Translations under genes and position numbers: made by a program
In this document: positions 24,246 through 35,603 of the stretch, one piece after another
How the letters are laid out: each line of letters opens with the position of its first letter
Numbering within the stretch: the first letter of the stretch is position 1
DNA from: Sipunculus nudus
Taxonomy: Eukaryota > Annelida > Sipuncula > Golfingiida > Sipunculidae
DNA: 64,000 nucleotides
Direction: 5' to 3'
NCBI GenBank assembly: GCA_026874595.1
Contig: CM049309.1
Location: forward strand, 13,192,576-13,256,575
The notes under the pieces: generated by a model
The model's input: only the letters and a program-made list of their open reading frames with translations
The model's database searches: none
What the model was told of the DNA's origin: nothing

Positions 24246-25259
24246 ATGAACACATTCTCTCCACCCGGAGGCTACAAATTATACATCGTACTGAATCATA
24301 GTCTGACCGGGGCAATGTTTCCTTAATAAATGCTAAGGTCTCAAAATCCTGGAATCCAGGAGCCTTTATTAAAACATACCTTCTGCAATTGTGATTATTT
24401 TCATACTCATTCAGTATACAGGCTAAAATCCTTACATTTGTAAACAGCAAATTAAAATCATAGTTCATTTATTATTGATCTGCTTGAAGTTTAATTAAAC
24501 AAAAGCTGCAGGTTCATGTGCTTAATTTTTGCGGGGCTTAGTGTCTGTTGGCAATACCTCTATCCTTCAGAGGAGAATTAACCGCAGCTTGATGTAATCA
24601 GCAGGAAGATGTGGTTAGTGCCGGATTGTCCCTGAGTATCCAGCCTCCGCAGCAGTGATTTATCATCCAGCCAGCTAGAGTGTTTCTCCAGCTTGTACCT
24701 GCTGTCTGGACCAGCCAACTGCCAGTCAGTGGTCAGCCATGCAAGTCCTCGGCCAGTACCAGTGCTGCCACCAGTTTATTTCAGCATCTATCAATCACTG
24801 CATGTCTGGACTACTAAGTGCATACAGGGCTAAACACTTGAACCTGCTCCAGCGGCTGTTACAGCATCAGCCATACCAAACCACTGTGTGACCTTAAATT
24901 CAAATTATATCTACACTTGTCTATCAGGATATGATATATTAGATTGTATTAATATCAGGTATTGCTAGTCGATTCGTGGCTTTAAAGTCAACCTGGTTAC
25001 CAGTGCAGCATGCAAAGATGCATGTGACCAGCATCAGTCATACCAAAGCTTGATGTGACTTAAATTTCAAAGTGATGTAGATACATCATACAAAGTCATA
25101 CTAGCTTAATATTGGACCCAAATTTCAAGCTGAGACCAGGACCTAAAAAAAGGCGCATTTACTCCATAACTTTAAGTAGACATATTTCTTCACCACTGGT
25201 AGTGTTTATGTTATTTGATGTTGTCATGCATCGTCACTTAAGCATTGTCACTTAATTAG
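24246..25259. other. No recognised gene; moderately GC-rich part at 24590-24860
   Basis: The GC-richer part (CAG/CCAGC-rich, with a few CpGs) has no long frame or convincing splice pair. It might be a conserved non-coding stretch. Nothing else was recognised. Confidence 0.35.
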
Positions 25260-26115
25260 TCAGCATCAGTCACAGTAAAAGTCAATCTGCTGATAGTCAT
25301 TTTCACACAGTAAACGTCAGAAATAGTTAATCTGCTGATAGTCATTTTCACATAGTCAGCTGCCGAAGTAGTTTATCTGCAGAAAGTCATTGTTACATAA
25401 TCAGCACCAGTAATAATAACTGTACTGATATAGTCATGGTCACATATATTGTCATCATCAGTAAAAGTAACTGTCCTGATATAGTCATGGTCAAATATAT
25501 TGTCATCGTCAGTAATAGTAACTGTACTGATATAGTCATGGTCAAATATATTGTCATTGTCAGTAATAGTAACTGTCCTGATATAGACATGGTCAAATAT
25601 ATTGTCATCGTCAGTCATAGTAACTGCATGTACTGATATAATCATGGTCACATATATATTCAGCATCGATCAGTAATAGTAACTATTGATATAGTCATGG
25701 TCACATATATTGTCTTCATCAGTAATAGAAACTGTACGGATATAGTCATTGTTATATCTTTTGTCATCATCAGTGATATATTATATATTGTAACTGTACT
25801 GATATAGTCATGGTCACATATATAGTCAGCATCAATCAGTAATAATATCTCTACTGATATAGTCATGGTCACATAAATAGTCAGCAAATATCAGTTATAG
25901 TAACTCTACTGATGTAGTCATGGTCATATATATAAATAGCATTGATCAGTAATAATAACTGCACTGATAATCATTTTCACATAGTCAGCATCAAAAATAT
26001 TAACTCCAGTTACTCTACTGATAGTCATTATTGCATATCATCAGAAATAGTGATTCAGCTGATAAACATAGTCATATAATCAACATCAGCTCTACTGAGA
26101 GTGAACTTTTAACAA
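25260..26115. repeat. 51-bp tandem array, degenerate at both ends
   Basis: Units read 'CTGATATAGTCATGGTCA', 'ATATATTGTCATC', 'GTCAGTAATAGTAACTGT'. Unit starts at 25425, 25476 and 25527 give a period of exactly 51 bp in the core. Flanking units are more diverged and of variable length. Because 51 is 17 codons, frames stay open on both strands (25373-25666, 25393-25608, 25436-25636), with repeated peptides such as ITDDDNIFDHDYI. I treat them as repeat artefacts. Confidence 0.9.
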
Positions 26116-27059
26116 CAGCAGTAAATACTTTTCTTGTATTTTTCTTGTCAAAAAGTTTCCATTCTATAAGTTCTGTGGTGACCGCAAAGGAGTAAGACAT
26201 TTGCTGATTTTGTTTACTAGTTCAGAAACCTCTGTGATGCCACATACAGACACGATTTTAAGCAGGAAAAACATGGTACAATCATCCTAAAAGTCCAAGA
26301 ATAGGGTCTCTGCAAGTTTTGAGGTTGGGAAATAAAATGATCACGTTCGTGGGGTACTAGGATGTTTTAGTTGGTTTCGTATACATTAGATGAAGTGGGC
26401 CGAGCAGCTGGGGGAATTCCCACAGGAATAACAGGTCACTGAGAGTGAACCGAAAACCTGATTAAAAACATGGGTAAGAATTCTACCCAGCATCTTATAC
26501 AGTGTCTTAAACCTGCAGGAAAAAATCTGACAAAATGCATAGAAATAAGCAGTGTAGTTGATTAATCAGGGCCTGATAGGTGTGGGTAGGAGTCGTCTAT
26601 TTGTCAAGATATGATTTACAGTTGCCAGTCATAGATTGATGTTGTTTTGGGCTGAATGTATATAGAGGGCTACCTAGCACCAGCCTCGCCGCAGACAGCC
26701 GCTGTCCAGTCCTCAGTGGCCCTGCTTGCACCCAGGTAGCAGCACCAAAGTAGTTGACTTGATTAGTCCATATGATTGATTGCTGGAGCTGATGCCAGGG
26801 ACAGCACCCTTGACCAGCCGCTGTCTCTGCTTCAACAGTCTTACTGCCATTATCCAAATAATCTGTGAAAATGAAAGACAGAACCAAGTTTCACTTAATA
26901 ATGCTCTCCACTGATGGTCATGTACCTGTAATAAAACAATTTAATAATTAATAAAATTAAATTACTTAAAAATCAATATAGTAGGTTGTCATATAATGAT
27001 GCATGCTCATTTTAGAGATATTTATGTAGATGGACAATCGGAAAAGTATTTTTTTATAT
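26116..27059. other. No recognised gene
   Basis: The 96-codon minus-strand frame at 26597-26887 spans a GC-richer part with a few CpGs (CTCGCCGCAGACAGCCGCTG) but has no recognisable motif. It could be a conserved non-coding element or a chance frame. Confidence 0.35.
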
Positions 27060-27932
27060 GCTCAGAGCCTCTGAATTGCCCAGTACTGAAGAGTATTGCT
27101 AAGAGCCACAGAGAATAATTCAAAGAATCACTCAGAGCCTCAGGGAATCATCAGAGTCTCTGTGAGTCACTCAGAGCCTTAGATTATCACTCAGATTCTC
27201 AGAGAATCACTCAGAGCCTCAGAGAATCACTCAGAACCCCAAAGACTCACTCAGAGTCTCAAAGTTTCCCTCAGAGAATCACTCTGAGCCTCAAATAATC
27301 ACTCTGAGCCTCAGAGAAATTCTCAGAGCATCAAAGAATCATTCAGCCTTAGAGAATCACTCAGAGCCTCAAAGAATCACTCAGGGCCTCAGAGAATCAC
27401 TCAGAGCCACAGAGAATCACTCAGAGCCTCAAATAATCACTCAGAGCCACAGAGAATCACTCAGAGCCTCAAAGTATCATTCAGACCTCAGAGAATCAGT
27501 CAGAGCCTCAAAGAATGACTCCGAACCTCAGATAACCTCTTAGAACCTCAGAGAATAACTCAGAACCTCAGAGAATCATTCGGAACCTCAGAGAACCACT
27601 TGGAGCCTCAAAGAATCAATCAGAGCCACAGAGAATCACTCAGAGCCTCAAAGTATCATTCAGACCTCAGAGAATCAGTCAGAGCCTCAAAGAATGACTC
27701 AGAAGCTCAGATAACCTCTCAGAACCTCAGAGAATAACTCAGAACCTTAGAGAATCACTTTGAACCTCAGAGAATCACTCAGATAATCACTCAGAGCCTC
27801 AGAGAATCACTCACAGCCTCATTGAATCCCTCAGAACCTCAGATAATCACTCAGATCTTTAGAGAATCACTCAAAACCGCAGAGAATCATCAAGAATTTA
27901 CAGAGCCTTACAGAGTGTCTCAGAGCCTCATA
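27060..27932. repeat. 20-bp tandem array with a 179-bp higher-order repeat
   Basis: The basic unit is AATCACTCAGAGCCTCAGAG, repeated more than 40 times with substitutions. A block starting at 27441 recurs at 27620 (offset 179 bp, about nine units), including the same irregular units ('AGTATCATTCAGACC', 'AATCAGTCAG', 'GATAACCTCT'). This shows duplication of a multi-unit block after the units had diverged. No coding role is apparent. Confidence 0.93.
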
Positions 27933-28689
27933 TATCCTGTACCAGTGATAGGTTATGGTTTCTTGAGTGTTTCCAGCAGGAAAATATATATTTAAAAAAG
28001 AAAACTGTTAAGTCTCAATAATTACATATTCTACATGGTTATCATAATATTCATTCAACAGACGGTGCCACCTGCAGGCCAATGTGTTCATTACAATGAG
28101 GAAGAAAAAGATCCACTAAGGGTCACAGCTCTGAATTATTTTATCCATTTTATCTAGATAATTCTATAAGGAACATGATACATACACACAGGTGTGTGAA
28201 GGGTATACCTCAGCTTAGTATGTGCAATTTGTAAATTCAAGCACTGAGTACACCTAATCTAAATTTGATGGATGTTATCTGAGTAAAAAGAGCAAAAATT
28301 TGTATAGCCTGACATATTCTAAGATTGATATCAGATATTATTGCATTCTTTACTTTTTTTCATGCAAATCTCAGTGAAAGTGCAGCCTTTGTCAATGTAC
28401 AATATCATGGAGATCCAATCCAGGATGGCCCGCATTTTCTTCAGACACAGATTCTCATAAAGGATACAGTGTAATCTAATTTCTGGACACAATCAGTTAA
28501 AACTGAAGTCACCCATTTCAAACTGGAGGTATTTTATTGAAAGCTAAGCCAAAGTGTGCTTCGTCTAGCTGACATTGATTATAGTTTATGAGCCAGTACC
28601 AGAACAGTATGTTGGACTGTGCACGATTATTTTGGTAATTATTGGTTCATAAGAAACTAGGTTAAGTAGAGTTCTTCCTTATAACGAAG
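27933..28689. other. No recognised gene; small dispersed-repeat edge at about 28040-28110
   Basis: 'ATTCATTCAACAGACGGTGCCACCTGCAGGCCA' around 28050-28081 matches the segment at about 43271-43302, so it belongs to a low-copy dispersed repeat. The remainder is AT-rich and unremarkable. Confidence 0.4.
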
Positions 28690-29052
28690 GCAGGACCGAT
28701 ATTGAGTGTTGTGTCATGGGATTTGGGTAATTTTTACATAGGATGATGTTGGCGTCTTCATCAAAATGAAGCCGATACATAGATTGAGAATTGAGTTAGC
28801 GGTATTGATAAACAGGGCACGTTTCAGCATCTGTAGTGTATTGGTTCTGAACTTCATATAAATAGCCGCGTGAAGGCTCATCCTCCAGTAAACCTGGTTA
28901 TCTGGGCGTTCATAAAGTGATAAGACGCTATATTTAAAGAATTGTGCCATAAGATACAATAAAAGAGGCATGAATCAGTTTGCTGGCACTTCATTTTATC
29001 ATGAACGCTGGGCTGTTTCAGGGTTCAGTAAGCAGCAGCGTGTGAATTAAAC
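28690..29052 (+). promoter_or_regulatory. CpG-retaining block, possible promoter and 5'UTR
   Basis: CpGs are frequent here (ACCGATA, GGCGTC, GCCGATA, TAGCGG, GCACGT, AGCCGCGTG, GGGCGTTC, GACGCTA, AACGCTG, AGCGTG) and continue into the frame starting at 29053. An AATAAAAG TATA-like element (28958-28965) and an initiator-like TCAGTT (28975-28980) are visible, but their spacing is short for a classical TATA promoter. The minus strand has an 85-codon frame (28714-28971) with no recognised domain. The promoter reading is inference from position and CpG retention. Confidence 0.25.
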
Positions 29053-29207
29053 ATGGCCGACACAGCCCCAGGGAGCGCGAGTAATGGTAGAACGATGTCA
29101 AATCTCCAATTTGACCTCTCAAGGTCCAGCGGTCGTAGAATATCTATGACGCTCCGTGCAGTGATTGGCAACACTTCCTTGGGACTGAATACGATAGAAA
29201 ATCCCAG
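29053..29207 (+). CDS. Possible first coding exon of an unidentified gene
   Basis: An ATG in good context (AAACATGG) opens a frame beginning MADTAPGSASNG, rich in S, G and R, with SRSSGRRISMTLRAVIG at residues 24-40. A plausible donor, CCCAG|GTACTC, follows at 29207/29208 and would leave phase 2. Without splicing the frame runs 63 codons to a TGA at 29242-29244. Codons look less AT-driven than elsewhere and CpGs are retained. The candidate exon at 37680-37736 can be read in phase after this donor without a stop. I do not recognise the protein. The alternative is a chance frame in a conserved or unmethylated non-coding block. Confidence 0.3.
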
Positions 29208-29392
29208 GTACTCTATTTCCTACACAGATGATTTCTCTCTATGAACTCGTTATCAATAAACCTTGGTGTCACCTTTATGTTTAATTGCTTCAGGTTAAGG
29301 TTCACCAAGCCCCTGGTAAAAGATACGTTATTTCAAGGTAAAAATTATTTCACAGTCCACATACAGTCCATTGTATTATAACTTAACAGGGG

Positions 29393-29465
29393 TGTATGTA
29401 GCCTTCTGGTTGAAGTGTTGTACTTAAGATCCTGAACTCAAATCCAGTTTATACTAGGATACCTA
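29393..29465 (+). mobile_element. tRNA-like SINE head, second family, copy 1
   Basis: 'GTAGCCTTCTGGTTGAAGTG' (A-box region) and 'GAACTCAAATCC' (B-box-like) lie at tRNA-like spacing. The reverse complement of 41345-41422 reads 'GTAGCCTTGTGGTTGAGGTG' and 'GTCTCAAGTATGAACCC', so two copies of one tRNA-derived family are present. The body is short or decayed. Confidence 0.5.
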
Positions 29466-31389
29466 AAATCTACTGATCAATTATTCACTCTTGCTCTACA
29501 ATATTTCTTTCAGATTAATTTTTATGTTAAAACAGTGTATATTATAATGTATAACATCAAAATAATGCTGCATATATTATTCTTAAATTTACAAAGTGTG
29601 GTAGAAATTTACAACATATCAGTACATTATCTGAGTGACTTTTGGATGGTGTTGCAGAGGTCATATAGATTTGCAAGTATATGTACACCCAACAAATTAA
29701 AAGGCTGATTCCCACTTATCTCTAACAGCCACCATTTTTGAGCAACTCTCTTTTCTTATTTCCATTTGAAATCATTATGTAGAATTAATATTAGGTGTAG
29801 AATTATTGTATTTTATAATCACCATGCTTGCCTGTTAAGTGTCTAGCGAAAAGTTGATGTTTTAGTGGATTTAAAAAGGGATTACCTTAAAAGAACAAGT
29901 GGCCAAGGGTTCTGGAACAGTATCTTGTGAAATCTTAATGTGGACTCCATTATCAGAATAGAATTGAACTAGAACAGACCAAGCAGAGTGCAACAGGCTT
30001 CTCTTTTCAGATCAGCAAAACTTTATCTAGATCAACAAATTCTTATGGGAACTGGTTCAGTAGCTTTTGCACAGACGAAAACCAACAAACAAACTAACAC
30101 AGGTTAAAAAATAATTTCCTTAGGGAGATAATTACAGGCCTGCATCTGATGACAGTGCCTACTACCAGCAATTGGTGTACTATTTATTTAAAAAAGATAC
30201 CCCATAAAAGCTGAGCAGATAATATGCAAGTTTTTCCCAGTATCTAGTGAATTTCTGTTTTATTTTGCTGTTAACCATGGGAAACATAGTTAGAGAAATA
30301 GAAATGGTTTCTTCTGTTCACCAGCTGTGCTTGTCTATAAAAAAAGCACCACTAATGTTTAACTGGATTGCCAAGAATGTTTTAAGCACAGCTTTTGCTT
30401 GTAATCTATAGGACATTATAAAACATATCACCAGCTATTGAGGTTTGTGGTTAGATTTATCTGTGGTAAACTGAAACCAGCTATGCAGAATTTTTCCCCA
30501 GACAATAGCACCTTTTGAATACAGCGCAAGTCATATCAAGTGATACATGTAACATGGATTTTCATAAATGTCGCCAAAAATATCATGGTCAATAGAGTGG
30601 ATGTATTTTATAATGAAGCACTGAAGCAGAATGCCCCAGAATGAAAACATGAACTATTTGTTGTAAATGTCACAACATTACTGGTATTTTTTTTTTTTCA
30701 TTTCATACAAAAGGATATACAAATTGTACTCTGGTCTGAGGAATACCAGTCATACTTCAACCAAGGAGGCCATGTGTTCACCTGTGTTTGTATGTTTTAG
30801 CCTCTGCCTGGAGGGTGTGCATTCTGCCAAATTCCTGTGTGTGTTTTAACAAAATATAATTCATCCATTCATGAATGGAATCTCATGAAAGATTTAGTTC
30901 ATTACAGAAAACTGTCTATGAAGAATCTATTACATTTTGATGTGGATCTAGTTCATGATCTGGATTCAGGAATGTCATCAAGGAATATTCACAAATGTAC
31001 AGTCACTTATGCAGAGATGAACCTGAGAACATGGGCCGAATAAGTGAATGCAGATTTCTAGTTTTCCATTAAACTTCCTGTTTCTGGTAGGGATGGGACA
31101 TGGGCCAGTTAAGACCACATTTCATCTACTATGGATACAGATAAATTGGTGCATCTTCTAGTATTTGTTACCTTGGCAGAGGTATGCCCTCTTCTGAGTG
31201 CTTTTCTAGCTGAGGTATGCAGTGATGGACAATTGACATATCCACCATAGCCCATAGGCTCCACCCATTTAACCTAGTTATTATAATGAGCCCCTTGAAC
31301 GCTCCTAGACAGAAGGTCTTCCATGCCCATGGTGGCAAGAGCTGTTTATAAGACAATAATGATGTCAGAAAGGTCGATGACGAATAGAC
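29466..31389. other. AT-rich DNA, nothing recognised
   Basis: Frames of up to 68 codons lack motifs. A CACTTAT / ATAAGTG inverted pair at about 31002-31046, followed by CTAGTTTT near 31058, resembles the hairpin-plus-CTAG ends described elsewhere in the window, but the 5' part of any element is not evident. Confidence 0.35.
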
Positions 31390-31690
31390 CTGTGTCTTCC
31401 AAGTAGCAGATTGAGGAATGCTTTGGGTATGACCATGTCCCTTTCTGTGGAGAGAGTTTGGTGACAAATAGAAGCTGGAGGAATGCTTTGGGAATGACCA
31501 CACCCCTATCTGTGGAGAGAGTTTGGTGGCCAGTAGACCGTCTCTCAAGTAGAAGCTGGAGGAATGTTTTGTGAATGACCACACCCCTATCTGTGGAGAG
31601 AGTTTGGTGGCCATGGACCTGTGTCTTCCAAGGAGAAGCTGGAGGAACGCTTTGTGGATGACAAAACCCCTATCTGCAAATTATGATAGT
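31390..31690. repeat. Short tandem repeat, units of about 65-83 bp
   Basis: Four imperfect units share 'GGAATG(C/T)TTTG', 'GAATGACCACACCCCTATCT' and 'CTGTGGAGAGAGTTTGGTG'. 'CTGTGGAGAG' starts at 31445, 31510 and 31591, giving steps of 65 and 81 bp. The 81-bp step (27 codons) lets a minus-strand frame run for 148 codons (31168-31614), with two repeats of a TKLSPQIGVWSF..KHSSSFYL peptide. I reject this frame as a gene because its length comes from the repeat. Confidence 0.85.
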
Positions 31691-33254
31691 ATTACTCATT
31701 GGAAAGATATATCAACAGAGATCCTAATGTGTCTTTCAGAAATAGTTAACATATACACAGTTAATTTGGATCTGTAGCCAGGTGTCTATAGGTAGTCCAT
31801 TTGGGATATATACAATCAAAGTAATGACGGTGGAAGCTTACTGGATGGTATTTATTTTGTATTATTCATAGTGTTCTGCTTTTATGATGTGATTTGATAT
31901 CCAGATGATGAGGGGAGATAGGTTATCATCAGGCTGAGATGGGGTGGAGGCGGGGAGGTTCATAATTGTCAGTCTCATCATGCAACACAATCAATCTACA
32001 GATTGAGCAGACTGATCAATGATTACCTAAATGTAGGAAGATTATGTGTTCACATGTGTTTGTTTGTATATTTGTTTATGCAAAACTATGAACAGATTTT
32101 CCAAAAGTATGATGGAATAACTGAATCTAATATCAAGAAGGAAACAGAATATATAACATAACTGACAATGGCATCAAATGGTTGGCATTAAATTCCTCAG
32201 AAATGCCCATTTTGGTTTTGAAATGTCACAGGAACAATACAAAGTGTGTCAAATGATTACATCCAAATTTTTCCAAAAATCCTGAGGAATTTATAATTAT
32301 TTGGGAAATTTCACAAATGGTCTGTCACAGCACCATCTATTAAAAAACTACACCAGCTACAGTTGAACTTGGCCCACGGAAAACTTGTCTCAGATGTACC
32401 CAGCAGAACTCATAGACTTGTCCCAACTCAGGAATGCCTGGTAATATGTTAGTCACAGTGATTGACATGCACATTAACCTTGTAAAATAATTAATTAGTC
32501 TTGTCACTTGTAATACACCGTAAAATGCTCAAGGTCTGGATCTGTGCAAGAAAGTCTATCCCAAAATCAATTAGTCCTTAATATGGATGTGAACTACCTA
32601 GGTACACCTGTAATTGTAAAAACTCCCCGTGTTCAAAGCTATCACCTGGACACTAATTAATGAACACAATTGTTATATCTTTCTATACATGTCTGCTTTA
32701 AATGACTCAAGGTCTCTAATGAGACAAAACTGGTAATAAACTGAATCCAGAGTCCAGGTGAAAACATTTCCAATTTTAGGTTCTCTTTTTATGTTCAATT
32801 AAAACATTCTCATTAAAGACCAAATTAGTGACACTGGATTTAATTAAGTACATGTGGTGTCATTTACTGTCAACAATTTTGCAGCCATTATCAAGTACAG
32901 TTCTTCTTCTTATTATTATTATTATTATAATTATTACTGCCAGTACTGTTAGTTGTATAATTGACTCTGTGTGAAGCAAGGGTTATTGTTTTCACTTGAT
33001 TCTGTGTGTGTGTGTGTCCGCAATATATCAGAAGAACGGTATCAGGGATGTTAATTAAATTTATCATATCTAGGTTGGTATTGTGAAAATCTCAAAAAAG
33101 TTGAATTTTGGTGTAAATCCAAGCATAAATTACCCCAGAATGAGTGTTTTATGGGGTTTTAGCACATTTGTTTACACCAGTACCAAAGGTGTGGGAGCTA
33201 TGGTGAAGAATTTCAACACCAAAAACTTGACATCAAGCTTTTAGTCAATACCAA
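31691..33254. other. AT-rich DNA, nothing recognised
   Basis: Only short frames. Minor simple sequence occurs: TTA-type repeats at about 32912-32936 and a GT tract near 33004. Confidence 0.4.
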
Positions 33255-33320
33255 ACATGACCTCTGCATTTTGATTTCCGACATGTGACATCTGGCTACT
33301 AGCCCATGTGAAACAAAGAA
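33255..33320. repeat. Dispersed repeat family H, small fragment
   Basis: 'TGTGACATCTGGCT' within a matching AT-rich context, as at 5283-5312. Confidence 0.35.
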
Positions 33321-33720
33321 TGGTGACTAAAGGGAATTATTTTCAAATTATGCTTTCAAGAAATGGATCAGGTTTTGAAATATGACAAAGAAAGTTTGCC
33401 TATGCATCTGTTAACATATTACAAATTATAACCTTTTGGACGTCTTAGGTTTAATCCTGACATGTTGACAAGTACGGGTGAATTCCCTTGAAACCTAAAA
33501 TTAGGTCATTATGACATATATATTCTGATATTGAGGGGTAAAACACAGTATGGAGCAACTTAGAAAATGAGATTCATGTTTGTAAAATTTCAAGTCTTCA
33601 CAGAAATGTTTGGATCCATGCATGTTGTCATGAAATCTGCTTTAAATATTTATCTTATTGATGTACATCTTATTAATGCCACATAGATTTTCTTAATTTT
33701 AATGCAATATTCACATTTTT

Positions 33721-33965
33721 AGCTCAGCTGCCTGTAAGTCATATGAGCTATAGTCATGGTCCATTGTCTGTCATCTGTCTGTCCGTAGATGTAGCACGTT
33801 TTGAAACTGTAAGAACTAAAAATCCAAAATTCGGCACAATGTTAGATGTCCCCAGATCTTCTACCAAGCCGAAAACTGGGTCTTTTAGACTTTGTTCCTT
33901 TGAGAAATTAAGGAAAAACCTCAATTTTTTTATTAAAAACCTATTTTCACACTTCAGGACTGACT
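33721..33965 (+). mobile_element. Hairpin-headed family B, copy 1 (right end uncertain)
   Basis: It begins after a T-run with a stem-loop, AGCTCAGCTGCC..ATATGAGCT (33721-33749), then TATAG and a 'CTGTCATCTGTCTGTCCGT' tract. This is the same head as at 37814 and 38155. The body differs from those copies and decays into AT-rich sequence, so only the first 245 bp are assigned. Confidence 0.6.
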
Positions 33966-34576
33966 AATATCAAAACCACTCATCTGTTTTTCCTCATATT
34001 TACCATAAATATTTCTCCATATAGTTCCTTTGTACATGCCAGAAATTAGGTTTGTATCATTTAATTTAAAAAAAGTAATGGGCCCAAACATATTGCACTT
34101 TGTAAAAAATCATGAAAAATATTTGGTCACTTAACACAAAAAAATGTTAAAGCTAGGGACTTTTTCAGTAATGTAACTTTAATTAAACAAAATTTAATTT
34201 TATTGTTTACCCAAAATTAGATCAAAATCTTTTAAATTTTTTAAAATATTAGTAAAAAATAAAAAAATGTACCTTAAATTTTGCCCAAATTTGACCATGG
34301 CATGTTTTTTTCTCGTAATTATATTTAATTTATTTTTCACAGCCGGGATACATGTGGAAATCTGAAATTTTATAAGCTTAAGAAGTATAAGCTTAAAAAT
34401 TATTCTAATTATTGAAGTTTTTCAGATGCTCTAATGTATTTGCATTTTGTATATCAAAGACCCTGCTCTTGCTCACTACAGCCTTGCCTAGGTTACCTTA
34501 TTCCTGATGCAGCACTTGCAGAACAGCCCTGTTGTAATAAACATACACTTATTCACATGGGTCCTACCCTAACAAA
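33966..34576. other. Very AT-rich DNA, possibly the decayed body of the preceding repeat
   Basis: A- and T-runs dominate. No gene or clear repeat boundary. Confidence 0.35.
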
Positions 34577-34596
34577 CCCCCCCCCCCCCCCCCCCC
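34577..34596. repeat. Poly-C run of 20
   Basis: Twenty consecutive C followed by ACAACCACC. The opposite strand is a G-run able to form a G-quadruplex. A second run of 14 C is at 36135-36148. Confidence 0.97.
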
Positions 34597-34758
34597 ACAA
34601 CCACCACCATCACCAATTATATTGTAATACACGGTTTGTTATTGTCAACTATATTTCTTTAAATTTAAAGCTGTTTTTGATCCAATGTGCACAACTTTTC
34701 TTGAAATATTAAATCAAGAAGTAATCCAAGAGATGCCTAGTTGTTCTGATGCATTTTT

Positions 34759-35603
34759 ATGCCCCCGCCACAAAGTGGCCGGGGCATATAGTTTTACCCA
34801 TGTCCGTCATTCCGTCATTCCGTCATTCCGAAATCAAACAGTTGTACAGACTTTTTTTCGCAATTAATGCCTGCAAATATTGGCCTGATTTTTGGTGTGT
34901 GGGCAGATAATGACCAGTTACAGATCTAGTTCGCTTTTCATCCCGGTTGACCTACTTTTGACCGTTTAACGGCTCCTAAACTTAGAAAATTTCATGAAAA
35001 ATAGAAATTTTCATGACAAACACACATGTACGGACTTTTTTTCACAATGCCTACAGATATTGGCCTGATCTTTAGTGTGTAGGCAGATAATGACCAGTTA
35101 CAGATCGAGTTCGCGTTTCGTCCGGAATGCCCTACTTTTGACTGTTTTACGGCTCCTTAACTTAGAAAATTTCATGAAAAATAGAAATTTTCATGACAAA
35201 TACACATGTACGGATTTTTTTTCACAATGCCTGCAAATATTGGCCTGATTTTTGGTGTGTGGGCAGATATTGACCAGTTACAGATCGAGTTCACCTTTCA
35301 TCCCAGTTGACCTATTTTTGACCATATGACAGAGATCCTGAACATAGAAAATTTCATGAAAGACAGAAATTTTTATGAAAAATGCACAAGTATGGTTTTT
35401 TTTTTACAATGCCTGCAGATACTGGCCTGATTTTTGGTGTGTCGCTTGATAATGACCCGTTACAGATCAAGTTTGCATTTTGCCCTTGTTGACCTTCTTT
35501 TGACCATACGACACCTCCCGAACTTAAAAAAATTTTACAAAATTTAACAAATGTTTCTAATTTGCCCCAGGCGGGGGCATTTGTGTCATTCTGACACAAC
35601 TAG
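34759..35603 (+). mobile_element. Hairpin-headed family C element with four 180-bp units
   Basis: The head is a GC-rich stem-loop, GCCCCCGCCAC AAA GTGGCCGGGGC (34761-34785), then ATATAG and a triple 'CCGTCATT' tract. The core holds four units marked by 'AATGCCTGCAAATATTGGCC' at 34866, 35046, 35226 and 35408 (steps 180, 180, 182). The 3' part repeats GCGGGGGCAT and then a perfect 8-bp-arm hairpin, TTGTGTCA TTC TGACACAA (35581-35599), directly followed by CTAG (35600-35603) and TTT. No protein is encoded. The 3' hairpin plus CTAG is Helitron-like; the 5' end is not a clear TC. Confidence 0.8.

Noticed and set aside
25373-25666. 97-codon D-rich repeated frame and its overlapping frames on both strands
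   Set aside because: Produced by the 51-bp period of a non-coding array, with openness on both strands at once.
31168-31614. 148-codon minus-strand open frame
   Set aside because: Its length comes from a short tandem repeat with an 81-bp (27-codon) step; the peptide is a direct read-through of the repeat and matches nothing recognisable.
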